Below, piece by piece: positions 12,138-24,184 of a DNA stretch of 64,000 nucleotides; the stretch's first letter is position 1; each line of letters starts with the position of its first letter. Both the position numbers and the translations under genes were made by a program. This stretch comes from Adiantum capillus-veneris (Eukaryota > Streptophyta > Polypodiopsida > Polypodiales > Pteridaceae). Below the pieces are notes generated by a model. It was not told where the DNA came from, did no database searches, and saw only the letters and a program-made list of their open reading frames with translations. The stretch covers positions 80,922,278-80,986,277 of the forward strand of contig CM043967.1 in assembly GCA_014529385.2 (NCBI GenBank), written 5' to 3'.

Positions 12138-12333
12138 GATGCTTGTATAGATATGAAACCATGAGTGGACGACGACCTCGCCAAATCCATAGTATATCTC
12201 CAAATAAAGGGACAAAATAAATGCCCATCCTTGTTGATGCTTGTATAGATATGAAACCATGAGTGGACGACGACCTCGCCAAATCCATAGTATATCTCCA
12301 AATAAAGGGACAAAATAAATGCCCATCCTTGTT
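12138..12333. repeat. Exact 98-bp tandem duplication inside the LARD
   Basis: Two copies of a 98-bp unit beginning 'gatgcttgtatagatatg' at 12138 and 12236 appear identical base for base. The next 'gatgc' at 12334 starts a truncated third repeat. Identity implies a very recent event or assembly duplication. Confidence 0.95.
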
Positions 12334-13793
12334 GATGCTAGAACTTCTTGTCTACACTATACTTGTAGTCTTCTGCAAAGTTTGTGTATACGTAGGGAGC
12401 TTCAGTGAAGTTCTGAGACTTCATGAGAGAAACTCCTAACTTATCATCTCAAAGCCCGTGGCTAGCCAAGCTTGGCTCATAGCCTAGCTTCACATATTGA
12501 CAAGCCTTTCTTGTCGAAATATGTATAGGCTTTGCATCTTGCAAGCCACCAAACATGCTCCACATGTGGTGCATGCATTAATGCATGGTACAAGCTATGA
12601 ATGAGTATGCCATGCATACCGCCCATAGCAAGCATCTACTAAAGCTCAAACATTTGCTTATGCTTTGCATAGACCACAAGCTCCTAGCCATGTGTCATGA
12701 TTGACTTGACCAAGTATTTGCAAACACAAGGGACTATCCACTTCATGCATCTAGAGGCTTACCCTCATCAAGCATACAAGGTCTGGGCCGCTCTATAAGG
12801 GCCTTCCTGTCATGCATGCATGGTATAGATCATTGTGCAAAAAAGATATTCCCAAGGTAGCATAAACATTGACCAAAGACTATATATACCTGCCGTTTTC
12901 TTCTCTCTTGAAAAGAAACATGAAACAAGTACGTCTCATCTTTGCTAGCTTATAGCAAAGCATCATGCAACGAGCATCAAACTGGGAAAGAAACAAAACT
13001 TTAGTTGAGTTACCTTGCGATCTGTGCAAAAGAACCAACAAAAATAGAAATCCCGCTGGAGCCGTGCTCAAAGAACCAACAAAATCAAAATCCGGCTTGA
13101 GTCGTGCTCAAACTCAAAGTTGTGCGGCTCTGCCACGCTTTGAAACGTTGCCGGCTCGAAGCTTAACACCTTGCCGGATTTCTTAAAGCCGTGCGGCCGT
13201 GCCTATTTAACCAGCCTTGCTTGCTTGTACCCTTCAGCCTTGCCGGCATGGAGTTGTGCAGCTGTGCTTAGTTTTCAAGTCGTGCCGGGTCGAATTGGAG
13301 TTGTGCGGCACTGCGTTGCGATGAAATCATACCGGCTTGTGGAGCCTTGTGACTTTATGGTTCGGAAGCAGGCGGCCTTGCCGCTTGCAGCTTGCGAAGC
13401 TTTGCTCCCAAAGCCCTTAGAGCTCGACTGTGGGCACGGCCTCTTAGGGTTAATTGGTTTGTGAAGCCCTAAGGCTTCACCATGTGAAACCAAGTGAAGG
13501 CATGGAGGGCTGAGTAGCGTGAGTGCGCCGATGGAAGAGAAGGGCATGGCGAGGGCTACGGGCCTCAGCACAAGGAGCTGCAGCAACGAAAAACTCTGAG
13601 AACTGCCCTGCAAAGCCATCAAGACCACCTCCAGTCAATTCTGAGCCGGTCGCCCGCCATCTCCCCTTCGGCCTAAGAGCCGGTACCCGCGGCTCTTCCC
13701 CGACAGTTCTGCTCCTCTTCCTCTCCATGGCCTCGACGCCATGCATGCAAAAAAAATTCATGCTAAACATAGCTTGGCCACGATCTTCACCAA

Positions 13794-13805
13794 GCTCTGA
13801 TACCA
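13794..13805 (-). promoter_or_regulatory. Primer binding site for initiator tRNA-Met
   Basis: Minus-strand TGGTATCAGAGC is the standard plant LTR-element site complementary to the initiator tRNA-Met 3' end. It starts one base inside the 5' LTR and fixes the element's orientation. Confidence 0.95.
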
Positions 13806-13806
13806 A

Positions 13807-13969
13807 TGAAAGAACCCCAGGAGCTAGAGACCTGGATCCTCCACCCAACCGCCCGTATATATAGGCTCTTAGCCCTAGGATCCCCTTTCCACATTGCTAG
13901 CTGGCTCGTGGCCGGGGTCCGTGACCCCCCTTAGGGTAGGGCCCTGCCCGTAGGACCCGTGTCCTGACA
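13807..13969 (-). repeat. 5' LTR of the LARD
   Basis: 163-bp partner of 8351-8513. TATA box TATATATA on the minus strand is better than in the 3' copy. A GC-rich leader (13500-13790) follows on the minus strand; it contains an open stretch of about 120 codons with no family match. Confidence 0.95.
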
Positions 13970-13974
13970 ACCTC

Positions 13975-16026
13975 CACCATCGATAGAGTGGCATATCCAT
14001 GATGTCTCATGTTGGCATTGACTAAACACCAAAACTTTAGAGCATTGCGATGATGTGCTCCTCGATAGGGGATGACTACAAGGGTGCCTACCTAAACTCT
14101 AGGTATGCACGATGCTCTCAAGAGAGAGTGTCATACCAAGCATCTAGGTTTTCTCATGAACGAGGTGTCCCCATGTGTGTAATTGGATGTACTAAAGAAA
14201 TCGTACAAGAGAGAAACAAGCAAAGTGGATGATAACTCTAGCCTACATGGTCAACAAAGTGAACTTTGAGTAAACAACCAGCTAAATTTCACATTACAAT
14301 CAACTTGATCAATGATTGGACTTAAAAAATTGAACTTAATGCTCATTAAAAAACAAGTAGAAAATTGCTTTCATTGCACTAAAATATGTTGAGTTGTAAC
14401 GAGAGCAAATATGTTGAAATTCAATGAACTGGCTTCAAGAAGCCTTCATCTCATCTAGCCACAATTCAACGTAAATCTCTATATCTATAAAGAACTCTCC
14501 CCTAGAAATACATCCACACCCTCATCCAAGAGGTCATCAACATTGCTCCCCTCTACATTTTCTATCACGATTGTATATACAACTTTTGCTTCAAGCATCC
14601 TTTCTTGGGTGTCTAGCAATGTTTGTGTTTTCCTTTTGCATCACGATTAGGAGATTGTAGCCCTTGTAGACTCGTGCACTTCACAGGGAAACCTGAATGA
14701 CATACCACCATTTTGGCTTCGAAGTCTTAGGATAGAAAATCGCGTGCAAAGAACGTTGTCTATTTATGAGATTAATTGTAATCAATTTTCATGATTACTT
14801 GTAGCCAATGAAATTGACATACTTGTTCATAGTGCTCAAGAGGGACAATTGTGTTCCAAATAACATTTCCTTTGAGTCCACCTCAAGCAAACCCGCCGAT
14901 TTCCATCATCTACGCATCGTTGCAGTGTAGCCCTTCATGTTCACATTAAACCATTTCACATCAAATATCTCCATATCTAACCCTCTGTAATCCACCCTCA
15001 ATATTTATTGCAACGTCTCAAAACACAAAATTTTTGTGACAATGGATTCACATTTGACAATGTTTGTCGACTAGCCTGTCTGAATTTGGCCATGAGCCCA
15101 CAAATGTGCATCGCTTTGTGTCAACATGCTCAACCCTGAAGTGTTGACCTTTAGACCAAGCTGTTATGTGTGACATACTATGTTAAGAGGTTTACAAGAT
15201 AAATAGCCAAGTAGCCAAGACAAACCCTTGTAAGAGTCATAGATTCAAGAGTTACCTAAGGGTTGAAACCTCGAGAAAACTCCCATTCTCACCTGTCACT
15301 TGTTCACCTTCTTGTTTGGCCCTCATCAAAGCATTGTGTAGGCATCTTAGATTCATGAAAGAAAACATCGTGTCAAGCTCACTTGGATAGTGCATAGATG
15401 GTTTTTTTCCCCTTCTAAAAGCATGTCGTGTAGCTTGTATCGAGTACGCCACTTCTCCATACAAAATCAATTTAATTTTTCCTTTAGCTCCATGTTCATT
15501 CTCTTTTTTGTGCATGGGCCCACCATAACAACTCTAGTCAGACACTCATTATCCATTGTCCATCGTAGCGTGTCGTCTCTATGCTCAAACATTTAGAGCT
15601 ACTCTCCAATCTACAGTAAAGACTCTAAAACCAACCAACCTTGGGCCATCCTTTCCTTTGGGCATGCCCTTTGATGCATGAATCCCTTTAGCATCTTCAT
15701 AAAGCACTTTAGGAAGAACTTCCATCTTGAATGCACAGTCCCTACTATTTCCACCTAATCAACTATGTGCAATAGAAGATATACTAGAGTGGTAAGCATG
15801 GGGGCGAAAAAGTGCATTTCAACTACAAACCACTTTTCTTGCATTTGGCTTCACAATAGGTACCATGCTAATCTCCTTTGCAAAATTTTACAAACCAACA
15901 TTGACTTTTAAATTGTTGTGCAAACACTTACGACAAAGAGCCCTCAATGGCCATGGATAAAATAAATTGCAAACAGTGCAGTATCTCAGTTTCATTGCGT
16001 GTGCAGTCAAGTCTAACTTATTGACA
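13975..16026. other. Decayed DNA, no recognisable gene
   Basis: The pre-insertion sequence of the LARD target continues from 13975. Minus-strand translations of about 14400-16000 are broken by many stops and weakly resemble transposon protein remains, but I could not assign a family. Confidence 0.35.
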
Positions 16027-16173
16027 TGCTAAACTAATGGGCAAGAGGGGGTCTGAGTCTAGCTTCTCCACCCAATGGTATCCCTTTATATACCCCTGGT
16101 CTTCCTTAGGGAACCCTTGAATTGGCTCCATCCCCCCCCCCCCCCCCCCCCCCCCCTACCCTTGTCATGACAT
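16027..16173 (-). repeat. LTR of a second chromovirus, related to the LARD LTR
   Basis: The right end 'gtcatgaca|ttactcctccct' parallels the LARD's 'gtcctgaca|ttactccccccttt'. On the minus strand TATATAAAGGG is followed by 'TTGGGTGGAG', as in the LARD LTR. A 26-bp poly-C tract (16131-16156) has expanded inside it. The left limit at 'tgctaaac' is a guess. Confidence 0.65.
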
Positions 16174-16720
16174 TACTCCTCCCTCGGAAAAGAGATTTTG
16201 TTCTAAAAATAAATAAAAATAAAAGCACTAAATTGCTACTTAAGCACATTAATGTTTTTCTAAGCGGCACCCTCTTCAGGTTTGTCTTTCCACTTGACGA
16301 GACTTGTTCGTGAACATGATCAATTGTTCGCAACTGATGGTGATCTAGAATCCTTTCTAGCTCGCGGGTGGCTCAATCATGTGAACTAAAACGTCTAAGT
16401 CAATGACATTATCAGATTGCCCTAACCGTTTCTTTAGACGACTAAGATGAAAAACAAGGTGAACTCTGGAATGTGCTGGTAGATCAAGTTTATAAGCATG
16501 TTCACCAATTTCATAATTGACCACAATATCTAGGTGAAAGCTTAGGTGAGAAACCAATGTTTAAACTATCTGAATGCTTGGGAACCTTTGCTCTTTTATG
16601 GACTTCTCTCCTTTTGGTCCCAAGCCTTTGACCAAGCTGATCCGTAAGCAATTAATCAATTTCACTTGTTCTCTTTTAATTTTTTTATGGACTTAAGTGG
16701 CCAAATGAAGATGGAAAACA
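16174..16720 (-). pseudogene. Ty3/gypsy chromovirus integrase C-terminus, chromodomain remnant and polypurine tract
   Basis: Minus strand 16557-16357 reads 'YEIGEHAYKLDLPAHSRVH' then 'VFHLSRLKKRLGQ', the canonical C-terminal end of chromovirus integrase. After a frameshift, 'LVKWKDKPEEGAA' and a stop mark a decayed chromodomain. The pol end overlaps the polypurine tract just before the LTR (16173). The upstream part (16590-16720) also matches 21890-21990 in inverted orientation. Everything 5' of this is missing. It could be the type of autonomous element that once supplied the LARD's machinery. Confidence 0.8.
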
Positions 16721-16759
16721 CTTTTAAAAGGTTAGAAATTACTTTGAATTACACATGTT

Positions 16760-18260
16760 GATTCTAGCAGGGATATATGCCTTCGCACACCACTACAGCC
16801 TATACAACGGCATGCATTGACTTTGAGAGAGCTAACGGGCATAAGTTGAGATGAGAATCCTCCCTATACCTCTTGTACAGTCAAGTCATTAGAATAACTC
16901 TTTAGACTCCAAGTATGAAGTCTAGGAAGCTTTAGGGTAAACTTCTAGCATGCAACAAATTAGTATGTCTAAATTTATGAGGTTTTGGGAGCAGCTTGGT
17001 GGCACGTCCAAAGCACTGTGCTAAGGGTTTGCACAGGAGGTGAAGATTTAAAGCCCAAGGGAGTTTTTTTTAAACCAAAGTTCATCCTAATTTAGCAGGT
17101 CCTAAATTAGCAGGTAGGATGTAGCCCGGGTCAGCTTCATAAGCCTCCAAGGTTTGTGCAAAGGTGTTGCACCAAGCTAATTCATTAAAGGGTAAGTTTA
17201 TCATTTTTAAAAAATGAAATGGAAAAGGTAAAGTCTAAGGTTAGATCATCCCTTCTTCATTTATAAATTTGACTCTACTCCTTCTTTACTAAGTTTGGCT
17301 AGGCCACATGTCCAAGGTAGCACATACTTGCTTTGTGTGAACTCAACAAGTGTGTGTGTATGTGTGAGTATGGGTGGTGTGTACACTTTCCAAGAAAAGT
17401 CTTAGAGAAGGAGGGGCGTGTTTTTTCATGCATAGCAAGTGTGGACAAGTGTGTGATCATGCATGAGTTTCACTATGGAGTGTTCACTTGTCATTGGCCA
17501 AGTGATATGCATTCCAATTGAAGACTGGATGTAAATTTGCATGAGCATATAAGGAGGGGCTCGTTGGGATTTTTACTCTCTTAATCCTCTCACACACTCT
17601 CTCAAGTGCCCAAGTTAGCAAAGCAATCCCTTTCTGTCTCTCTCCCTCTCTGATTGGAGCTCAAGAGGAGATCATTATGCTCAAGCACTTGGCTATGGCT
17701 ACAAATCCAAGCAAGTGAAAGCTTCTTCTTCTTCATCTCTACTACTCTATTATGATAATCTATGCTAAGAGATTTCCCTTGAGTAAGCGTATATGGAATA
17801 CAAATTCTCTTGCTTAAAAAGTACTTCTTCACTCTCATCGACCTCTTACCTTGCAGTTCTTTCTCCTCGTTGGGGTGTTTAGAGCTTAGGAAGGAGGGTT
17901 ATACCATGGAATCTTGAAGAACACCATCTTTTTGGTTTAATGAAATCTCTGCAAGAGCACAAGTTGTGTTGTAATCAAAGCTCTCTTGGATAGAGAATTA
18001 CAATACAGAGACCTTTTGGAGGGGGGGCGGTTCCAAGCAAATTCAGTCCTCATCGAGTTGTCAATCTTGATTGTGGTAATCTCTTTCAATTATGTGCATG
18101 ATTTTTAATGTTTTAATGTGTAAGTGTGTAAATAAATCAGCCCGGCACAACCTATAGTCTTCTCTTGTGTTTCTCCTGAAGAAAACTCTCTCCTTTCATA
18201 TATGGTGGAAGCCCTAAAAGAAGAAGGCCATTGCAAAGGAGCACCACTCTCTTAGGCTTG
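16760..18260 (+). other. Non-coding; possible 5' LTR and leader of the following chromovirus
   Basis: No protein is recognisable. 'gcatataaggagggg' near 17549 followed by CT-rich sequence looks like an LTR promoter, and the following gypsy pol is on the same strand. No tRNA primer site or matching 3' LTR was found, so the assignment is weak. Confidence 0.35.
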
Positions 18261-18261
18261 G

Positions 18262-21200
18262 GAAAAAGTAAGAGAGCATGACGCTTTCATACTGTTTGAT
18301 CATGGCTCTACCCACGAGTTCATTTTTGTTGAGCTAGCTACCATGCTAGGAACTCATGACTTCGAGATGGGAGATGTGGTACAAGCAGGAGCTTTCAAAG
18401 GGCAAGAGGCCCAATCACTCTGTTGATTGGGAAGCTAAGTTTCCATGTGCAGAAAGAAGATTTCTTCATCTCTCCACTCAAGCATGGAGATGTTACCCTA
18501 AGGGCGCCATGGTTTGATTGCATGACTGCCACTATGAAGTTTCTTGAGAGAAAAGTCCTCTTTTCTTTTAGAGGCAAGGATGTTGCACTTGACACGAATA
18601 GTGCGGGCAACACCTATACCTCTTGTGCAAACTCAAACTTTAGACAAATTCATGAAAAGCTCTCTTTCTTGCATGGTTTTTGTCAAGGAGTCTAAGAAAG
18701 ATGCACGCGTTCCTAATGAAGTTAAAAATGAAAGCAAAGAGGATTTAGGATTATCTAGTTTCCTAGATGAGTTTCAAGACGTGTTTATAGATGAATTTAT
18801 AGGGAGCTACCTCCCAAAAGGGAACACGATAATCATTCCATAGAAGTTCTACCAGTTAGTTCACCTTTTAATAAGCATCCTTATCAACTCTCACCAACAA
18901 CAAGAGGAGATTATGAGGCAAAGGAACGAACTTGTGGAAAAAGGGATGGTGAGGCTTAGTTCATCTCCATTTTGTTCACCCGTTCTAGTGGTACAAAAGA
19001 AAAATGATACTTATAGAATGTGTGTGGACTATCGGACGCTTAATCGGATAACCATAAAGAATATATTTCTTATTCCTAGGATAGAATATATATTTGATAA
19101 ATTGTAAGGGTGTACCTACTTTAGTAGAATAGATCTCAAAAGTGGCTATCATCGGATAATGATAGTGCCTGAAGACATTCATAAGACGGCCTTTTGAACA
19201 ACCTTTGGCCTATATGAATTCTTTGTACTCTCTTTAGGGCTTTCCAATGTACCATCTGCCTTTAATCAAATTATGGAGAGGCTCTTTAGACCTCATCGAA
19301 GCTTCATGGGACTGTTCTTCAATGACATTATTGTCAACTTGAAGTCTATTGAGGCATCTTCAGGTAATATTTCAAGTTTTGAGAGACAATAAGCTTTACA
19401 TTAATCAAAAGAAAAGTGAGTTTTTCGTAAAAAAAATTCAATATTTAGGTCAGATTATCTCCCAAGCAGGGATCCGATGGACCCAAAAAAATTGGATGTA
19501 ATAAAAGGATGGCCTATACCAATGAATCAATTGAGAAGCTTTATAGGAATTCTTATTCATAGCAGGACCATTGTATGATTTGACTAAAAAGAACATTAAA
19601 TTTTAATGGACTGCAAAAGAGAATGAATCTTTTGAAAATTTAATGGCAAAGCGTACCTCTCAACCAATGTTAATATTTCCAGATCTTTCAAAGCCTTTTG
19701 AAGTCTAGTGTGATGCTTGTGGACAATGCCTTGGAGCTATTTCGCTTCAAGAAGGGCATGCCAGAACATAAAAAAGTAGGATATTGGATGACCAAGAAAA
19801 GAATCTAGGTATATATGAAAAAGATCTGCTAGCTATCTTATATTTCCTAGATGCATGGAAGCATTATCTCCTAGGCACTCCATCTATTTTGTGCTCATAC
19901 CATCAAAGTCTTTAATAATTTTTTATGCAAACTAGATTAAGTGATAAGAGAATGAGGTGGGCAAACACTCTTTCATAGTTTAACTTTCATATTGCTCACA
20001 TAGTCGGTAATCACAATCAAGTGGCCGATGCTCTTTCACAAAGACCAAGGGTGAATGCTGAATCAATAACTACTCACAATGATCTATCCTCTATGATAGA
20101 TGAGTACGCTACGAATCCAAACTTCAAAGATGGCAATAGACTCGGCAATAGGTTATGCGGTACACATAGCTTACGTGAAAAGGTCACATGCAAATATCAC
20201 GTTCCACCTGATGCGAGACATAGAGGGATTCAAGCTACTCTCAAAGGAGTGTAGATGTACTTTGATTGGCCCAAAATGAAGGCAGACATACCGGACGATG
20301 TTGCCAAATGCATTGTATGTCAAAAGACAAAGTATGATAGATGGAAGAAGCTTGGCTTGCTTTAGTCATTGCCTATATATGATTCCCCATGAGAAAGTAT
20401 TTCCATGGATTTCATCTTTGGATTGCCAAAATCCATCCATGGGAATACGAGAATATAGACAATAAAAGACCGATTTAGCAAGCAAGCGCATTTTATACCG
20501 GTTGAAAAGACTATTAAAGTGCACCATATGTCTACCCTCTTTATCTCGCAGGTCTTTAAGTACCATGGCTTACCAATATCCATAATATCTGTCAAGAATG
20601 ACTAGCAGTTTTTGGAAGGGTCTCTTTGAGAGTCTAGGTACTAAGTTGAATTTCTCTTTGGTCTATCACCTACAAACGGATGGCCAAAGTGAGATGGCAA
20701 ATTCAACCATCATTGATCTACTTAAAGCCTATGTTACAGAAGTAGATCAAAGAGATCAATGGGAAAGTACTTACCCTTAGTAGAGTATGCATAAAATATC
20801 ATTGTTCATACTTCTACACGAAAGGTACCCATTGAGGTAATTGAAGGAAGACCCAATCTCTTATTGATAGTCAGGACACTTGGGAAGGTATTCGCAGTTG
20901 ATGAATATAGTAGAGATCTTAAAACATATTTTCAAAAGATCAAGGAGACTATATACATCATGCAAGAGAAGCAAAAGGTTGATGCTGCTGCTGATAAGCA
21001 TAGACGAGCCTTAACCTTCAAAGAAAATGATAGGGTATTGCTTAAGTTTACAAAATCACATCAAAGCCACATTACGGGCAAGGGAACACAACGACACCCA
21101 ACGACTCACCAAAAATATTATGCTAACTCAGCAAAAAGATAGTATGGCCTATTTCAAATTTTTAAAGCCTATCCATGAATCAGCTTACAAGTTAAGGTTA

Positions 21201-21480
21201 CCGCCTTTCATGTGAGCCTCTTGAAACCTTATAAGTGTGAGCCACCCAAAGAACTAGTAATTGAAAAACCACCCAAGTTTGAGGTTCAAGAAGAGATCTT
21301 GCAGCCAGAGAGCATCCTACGACATGAAAACAAGGTTTTAAGGAGTGGTAAGACTATTCGTTGATATCTTGTCAAATTCAAGAATTATCCTTTTGAAGAT
21401 ACAACGTGGATGCAAGACATCCGGCTAAAGGATAATGTAAACCTTGTAAATACTTACAATGACCCCTATCAAAGGTAAGA
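18262..21480 (+). pseudogene. Decayed Ty3/gypsy chromovirus pol (PR-RT-RH-IN-chromodomain)
   Basis: Domains in order: a protease 'ILFDHGSTHEFIF' (about 18290; Asp kept, D-S-G is D-H-G), then RT from 18913 ('SPVLVVQKKNDTYRMCVDYR', 'YFSRIDLKSGYHR'). The RT catalytic box reads 'FFNDIIV' (first Asp lost) near 19318. RNase H remains follow, then 'VADALSQRPR' (20020), integrase zinc finger end 'CIVCQKTK', catalytic core remains ('SMDFIFGLPKS', 'YHGLPISI') and a chromodomain 'YLVKFKNYPFEDTTW' (about 21365-21410). Many stops and frameshifts make it non-functional. The chromodomain places it in the chromovirus clade, which usually targets heterochromatin. Confidence 0.88.
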
Positions 21481-21849
21481 ATTGGGTATGAGCAAGTATG
21501 TTTTATTAAGAATATTGTCTTGTTTTAGCTCTAAGGTTTCCCTTTAAATGTTTGTAAGTTTTAAGTGTATGCATACCATAAATGAAGCTTGCAACAACTT
21601 AGTCTCTCAAGCATCCAATATACCTTGCCAATCTACTATGAAAGACAATTAGGGCTAAGTAAACAAATGCTTGTGATAGCTAAGCCTTCCAAGCACCAAG
21701 TGGAGTTAGTCACCACTGTGGAAGAATGTCGATGGGTAAAAAGGGATTCTCTACCCAAAGTAACAGGAGTAGCTAAGACTTTATTTTCCCTACCCCATAA
21801 AGATGACTATGATTTCAAGCAAGAGATAATGTCATGAAAATTAATATCT
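21481..21849 (+). other. Downstream flank of the chromovirus, no gene
   Basis: No homologous domain was recognised. It may be the 3' untranslated end of the decayed element. No LTR pair was found. Confidence 0.35.
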
Positions 21850-21995
21850 AACTTTCTAAAAGTATTTCCCATCTTAATTTTTCCACTTAACTCCATGAAA
21901 AAAAAGAGAACGAGTGAAATTGATCAAGTGCTTATGGATTAGCTCCGTCAAAGGCTTGGGACCAAAAGGGGATAAGTCCACAAAAGAGCAAGATG
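21850..21995 (+). repeat. Segment shared in inverted orientation with 16590-16720
   Basis: 'ccaaaaggggataagtccac' and the neighbouring 100 bp match the minus strand of 16590-16720, which lies just upstream of the integrase C-terminus of another chromovirus. It is therefore probably a piece of gypsy pol or spacer, cut off by the LINE that starts at about 21996. Confidence 0.6.
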
Positions 21996-23098
21996 TAATG
22001 CAACCCATCTCCCAAACCACTTCTTTATGTCTTGCATCCATCCCTTGCTCAAGATCTTGCTTTTATGCGTCTTTTGAAATTTTTTTGCTTGCTTCCAATG
22101 CAATTGTAGGAAGTCGATGTGAGGGGTTTTGAGGCATTTTTATAATGTACTCCACAACCCTTTCCATGCCCATAACCTCAATTGGAAGAGATCCCGACTC
22201 AAAAAGGAGGAGCATATATGGTGTTTGTGTCTTACCTTGGAGAAAGCTTGTAAGAAAATGCTTTTGGACATTCTCAAACTCTTTCCAAGTAGATTTTGAG
22301 ATGCTCCCACCCCACACTTCAACTCCATAAAGAAGTCACCAATGCATAAAAAAGGTACTTCTTGAGAACCCAACACTTGATGTTTCCCACATTACACATG
22401 TTTTCAAATGCATAATATGCTCTCTTTCCCGCTTCCAAACGATGCATAGCACATTCATGCCACTTTGTGATTGGACGGAACCTCAAGACCAGGGTACTTA
22501 AACCTCTCAACAACTTGAAGTGTCTCATTGTTGTACACAATGCATGGCTTCTCCTTATGGTTGGTTTTCACAAGCATAACCTTTGTTTTTTATTCATTCA
22601 TAATCAGCCCACTATGCAAGCAAAAGTTCTCAAGGACAACCATAAGCTTTTGTGCATCTTCTAAAGTGTGTGCTAGAAGCACTACATCATCCGCATACAA
22701 CAAAAGCATGATTACCGCATTGCAAATAATAACCTCTTCAATGCCTTCTTCTTGCATAAATTCAAGTACCATTTGTCCCAATTGATCGATGCATAGACCA
22801 AAGAGAGTTGGTGACAACGGACATCCTTGTTTAACCCCAATAGTGCTTACAATTTTTTTTGAAATTTTTCTTTCCATGCGCTATTGACAAATCACCTTCT
22901 CGTAGATTCGAAAAACCGCAAGTATAAACTCACTTGGCACTTGGAGTTCTTCCATCCTTCTCCACAAATTGTTACGTGGAATCATATCAAAGGCTTTATT
23001 AAAGTCCACAAGACAACAATACAATTGCTTGCCTTTCAACCGACTTTCCTCCATGAGAACACAAAGAGTGACAAGATGATCAATGGTGCTATGGCATC
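21996..23098 (-). pseudogene. 5'-truncated LINE, RT and C-terminal region
   Basis: The minus strand carries the second half of the same LINE ORF2 as 38402-41782: 'STIDHLVTLRVLMEESRL', 'STIGVKQGCPLSPTLFGLC', the RT box 'LLYADDVVLLAHT' and the post-RT region 'STWKEFENVQKHFL'. It ends near 'GWMQDIKKWFGRW' at about 22000. Several stops and frameshifts occur. The 5' truncation lies inside RT and abuts a (GA)n tract at 23103 directly. Although truncated, its RT box is intact. Confidence 0.9.
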
Positions 23099-23102
23099 GA
23101 TG

Positions 23103-23107
23103 AAAAC

Positions 23108-23140
<33 letters not shown>
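23103..23140. repeat. (GA)n microsatellite at the LINE 5' junction
   Basis: Pure GA tract directly adjoining the truncated 5' end of the LINE copy at 21996-23098. Confidence 0.9.
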
Positions 23141-23148
<8 letters not shown>

Positions 23149-23384
23149 ATGAACCAACCATGAGCAATGAATTAGTGATTATACAATGGGGGCAAGGTCT
23201 TTCTTATATATAAGTCTATGGGCCCTTAAGTACTCCCCTCAATAAATTTCCCTATCCAAGACTTTGACAAATACGTTAAAAAAATACCTAAATCCAAAAT
23301 AAATATTGGGATCACATTGGGCCACTCATTTGAGATGCTATTAACTTTAAAAAGATGAGGTAGAAACAAATGATGTATGGCTGG

Positions 23385-24115
23385 ATGGACTTGACATGAC
23401 GATCACGGTAACATACCCTTAGTAGATACAGGTGCTATGATCAATGTGGTAAGCTATTCCACTTACAAGAAGGCCACTACACAACCCTTGGAATATTGTC
23501 AAGATAAAGTGAAAGCATGTCCTAAGGAATTCACTCCAACATTGGGTATGATCAATCTCAACCTTCTAGTTCATGGATTTCCCTACCTGCACACTTTTAT
23601 TTGCATTCCATACAAACATATGAACAAATACATGGTATTGGGAGTTCCCTGGATGAGGACGCACAAAGCCGTGCAAGATTGGGACACTAAAGTCTTGGAA
23701 CTCTCTCTCAAGGGTGGACAAATGAAAGTACCATTTTCCTATAGTTAAGAGGAATGGAAAGCTAAACTATGAGCTTCCAAGTCAACAAAACCATATCAAA
23801 GCACCACACCTATATCAAATGCTAGCCACAAGATTTATTCTCATAAAAAAAGCATGCAAGAAACTAGGTAATATTGGGTGTCAAAAGCTCAACCCTTAAC
23901 AAATTTGGGTACCCAAGATCTATTCCAACATGAGCCTGGCTGCATACGAGCCTCAAAAACCAACATCTAATTCAAAGAGCAAGCAGATAGTGCAATCACC
24001 TTAGACTAGATGGGTTTGGAAGCTAAATAACCAATCACAAGCAAGGACACCAATCAAGTCAACCTATAAGTGGGTGCCGGAGCTTCAGCAACTGCCAGTT
24101 TCGCAATCAGACCAA
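23385..24115 (+). pseudogene. Giant-gypsy 3' pol tail: post-integrase retropepsin and W-x-P-K tail (copy B or relative)
   Basis: Frame 23415-23748 starts 'PLVDTGAMINVVSYSTY' and contains 'YMVLGVPWMRTHKAVQDWD', a retropepsin with the D-T-G-A site and the distal hydrophobic-G box. After several stops, W-x-P motifs follow ('QIWVPK' near 23910, 'KWVPEL' near 24070). The same protease plus W-x-P-K tail ends the pol of copy A (49049-50150), so this is the downstream protease, not the usual one before RT. It lies on the plus strand, opposite to the adjacent gag of copy B. Confidence 0.75.
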
Positions 24116-24184
24116 CAACCAATCTTTCAATTGATTGATTGACAAAACCAAGATCGTTGTTTGCAACGAACTATCAAAGAACGT

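Larger units (their letters stand above)
8346..13974 (-). mobile_element. Complete non-autonomous LTR retrotransposon (LARD type) with target site duplication
   Basis: Two 163-bp direct repeats, 8351-8513 and 13807-13969, differ at only two positions. They begin TG and end CA and are flanked by a perfect 5-bp duplication ACCTC (8346-8350 and 13970-13974). Orientation is minus. TGGTATCAGAGC (13805-13794), complementary to initiator tRNA-Met, lies one base inside the right LTR, and a polypurine tract AAAGGGGGGAGTAA lies just inside the left LTR. The 5.3-kb interior has no recognisable gag or pol. The last codons before the polypurine tract resemble the C-terminus of Ty3/gypsy chromovirus pol ('EDENSSKGG'). 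Mobilisation would need proteins in trans. Near-identical LTRs indicate a young insertion. Confidence 0.95.

Noticed and set aside
13477-13848. Open frame overlapping the LARD 5' LTR and leader
   Set aside because: It runs through the LTR and primer site, shows no gag motif, and is best explained by GC-rich composition.
23415-23748. Ordinary pre-RT protease of a separate gypsy element
   Set aside because: It is followed by W-x-P motifs and stops, not by an RT start, matching the post-integrase protease of copy A.
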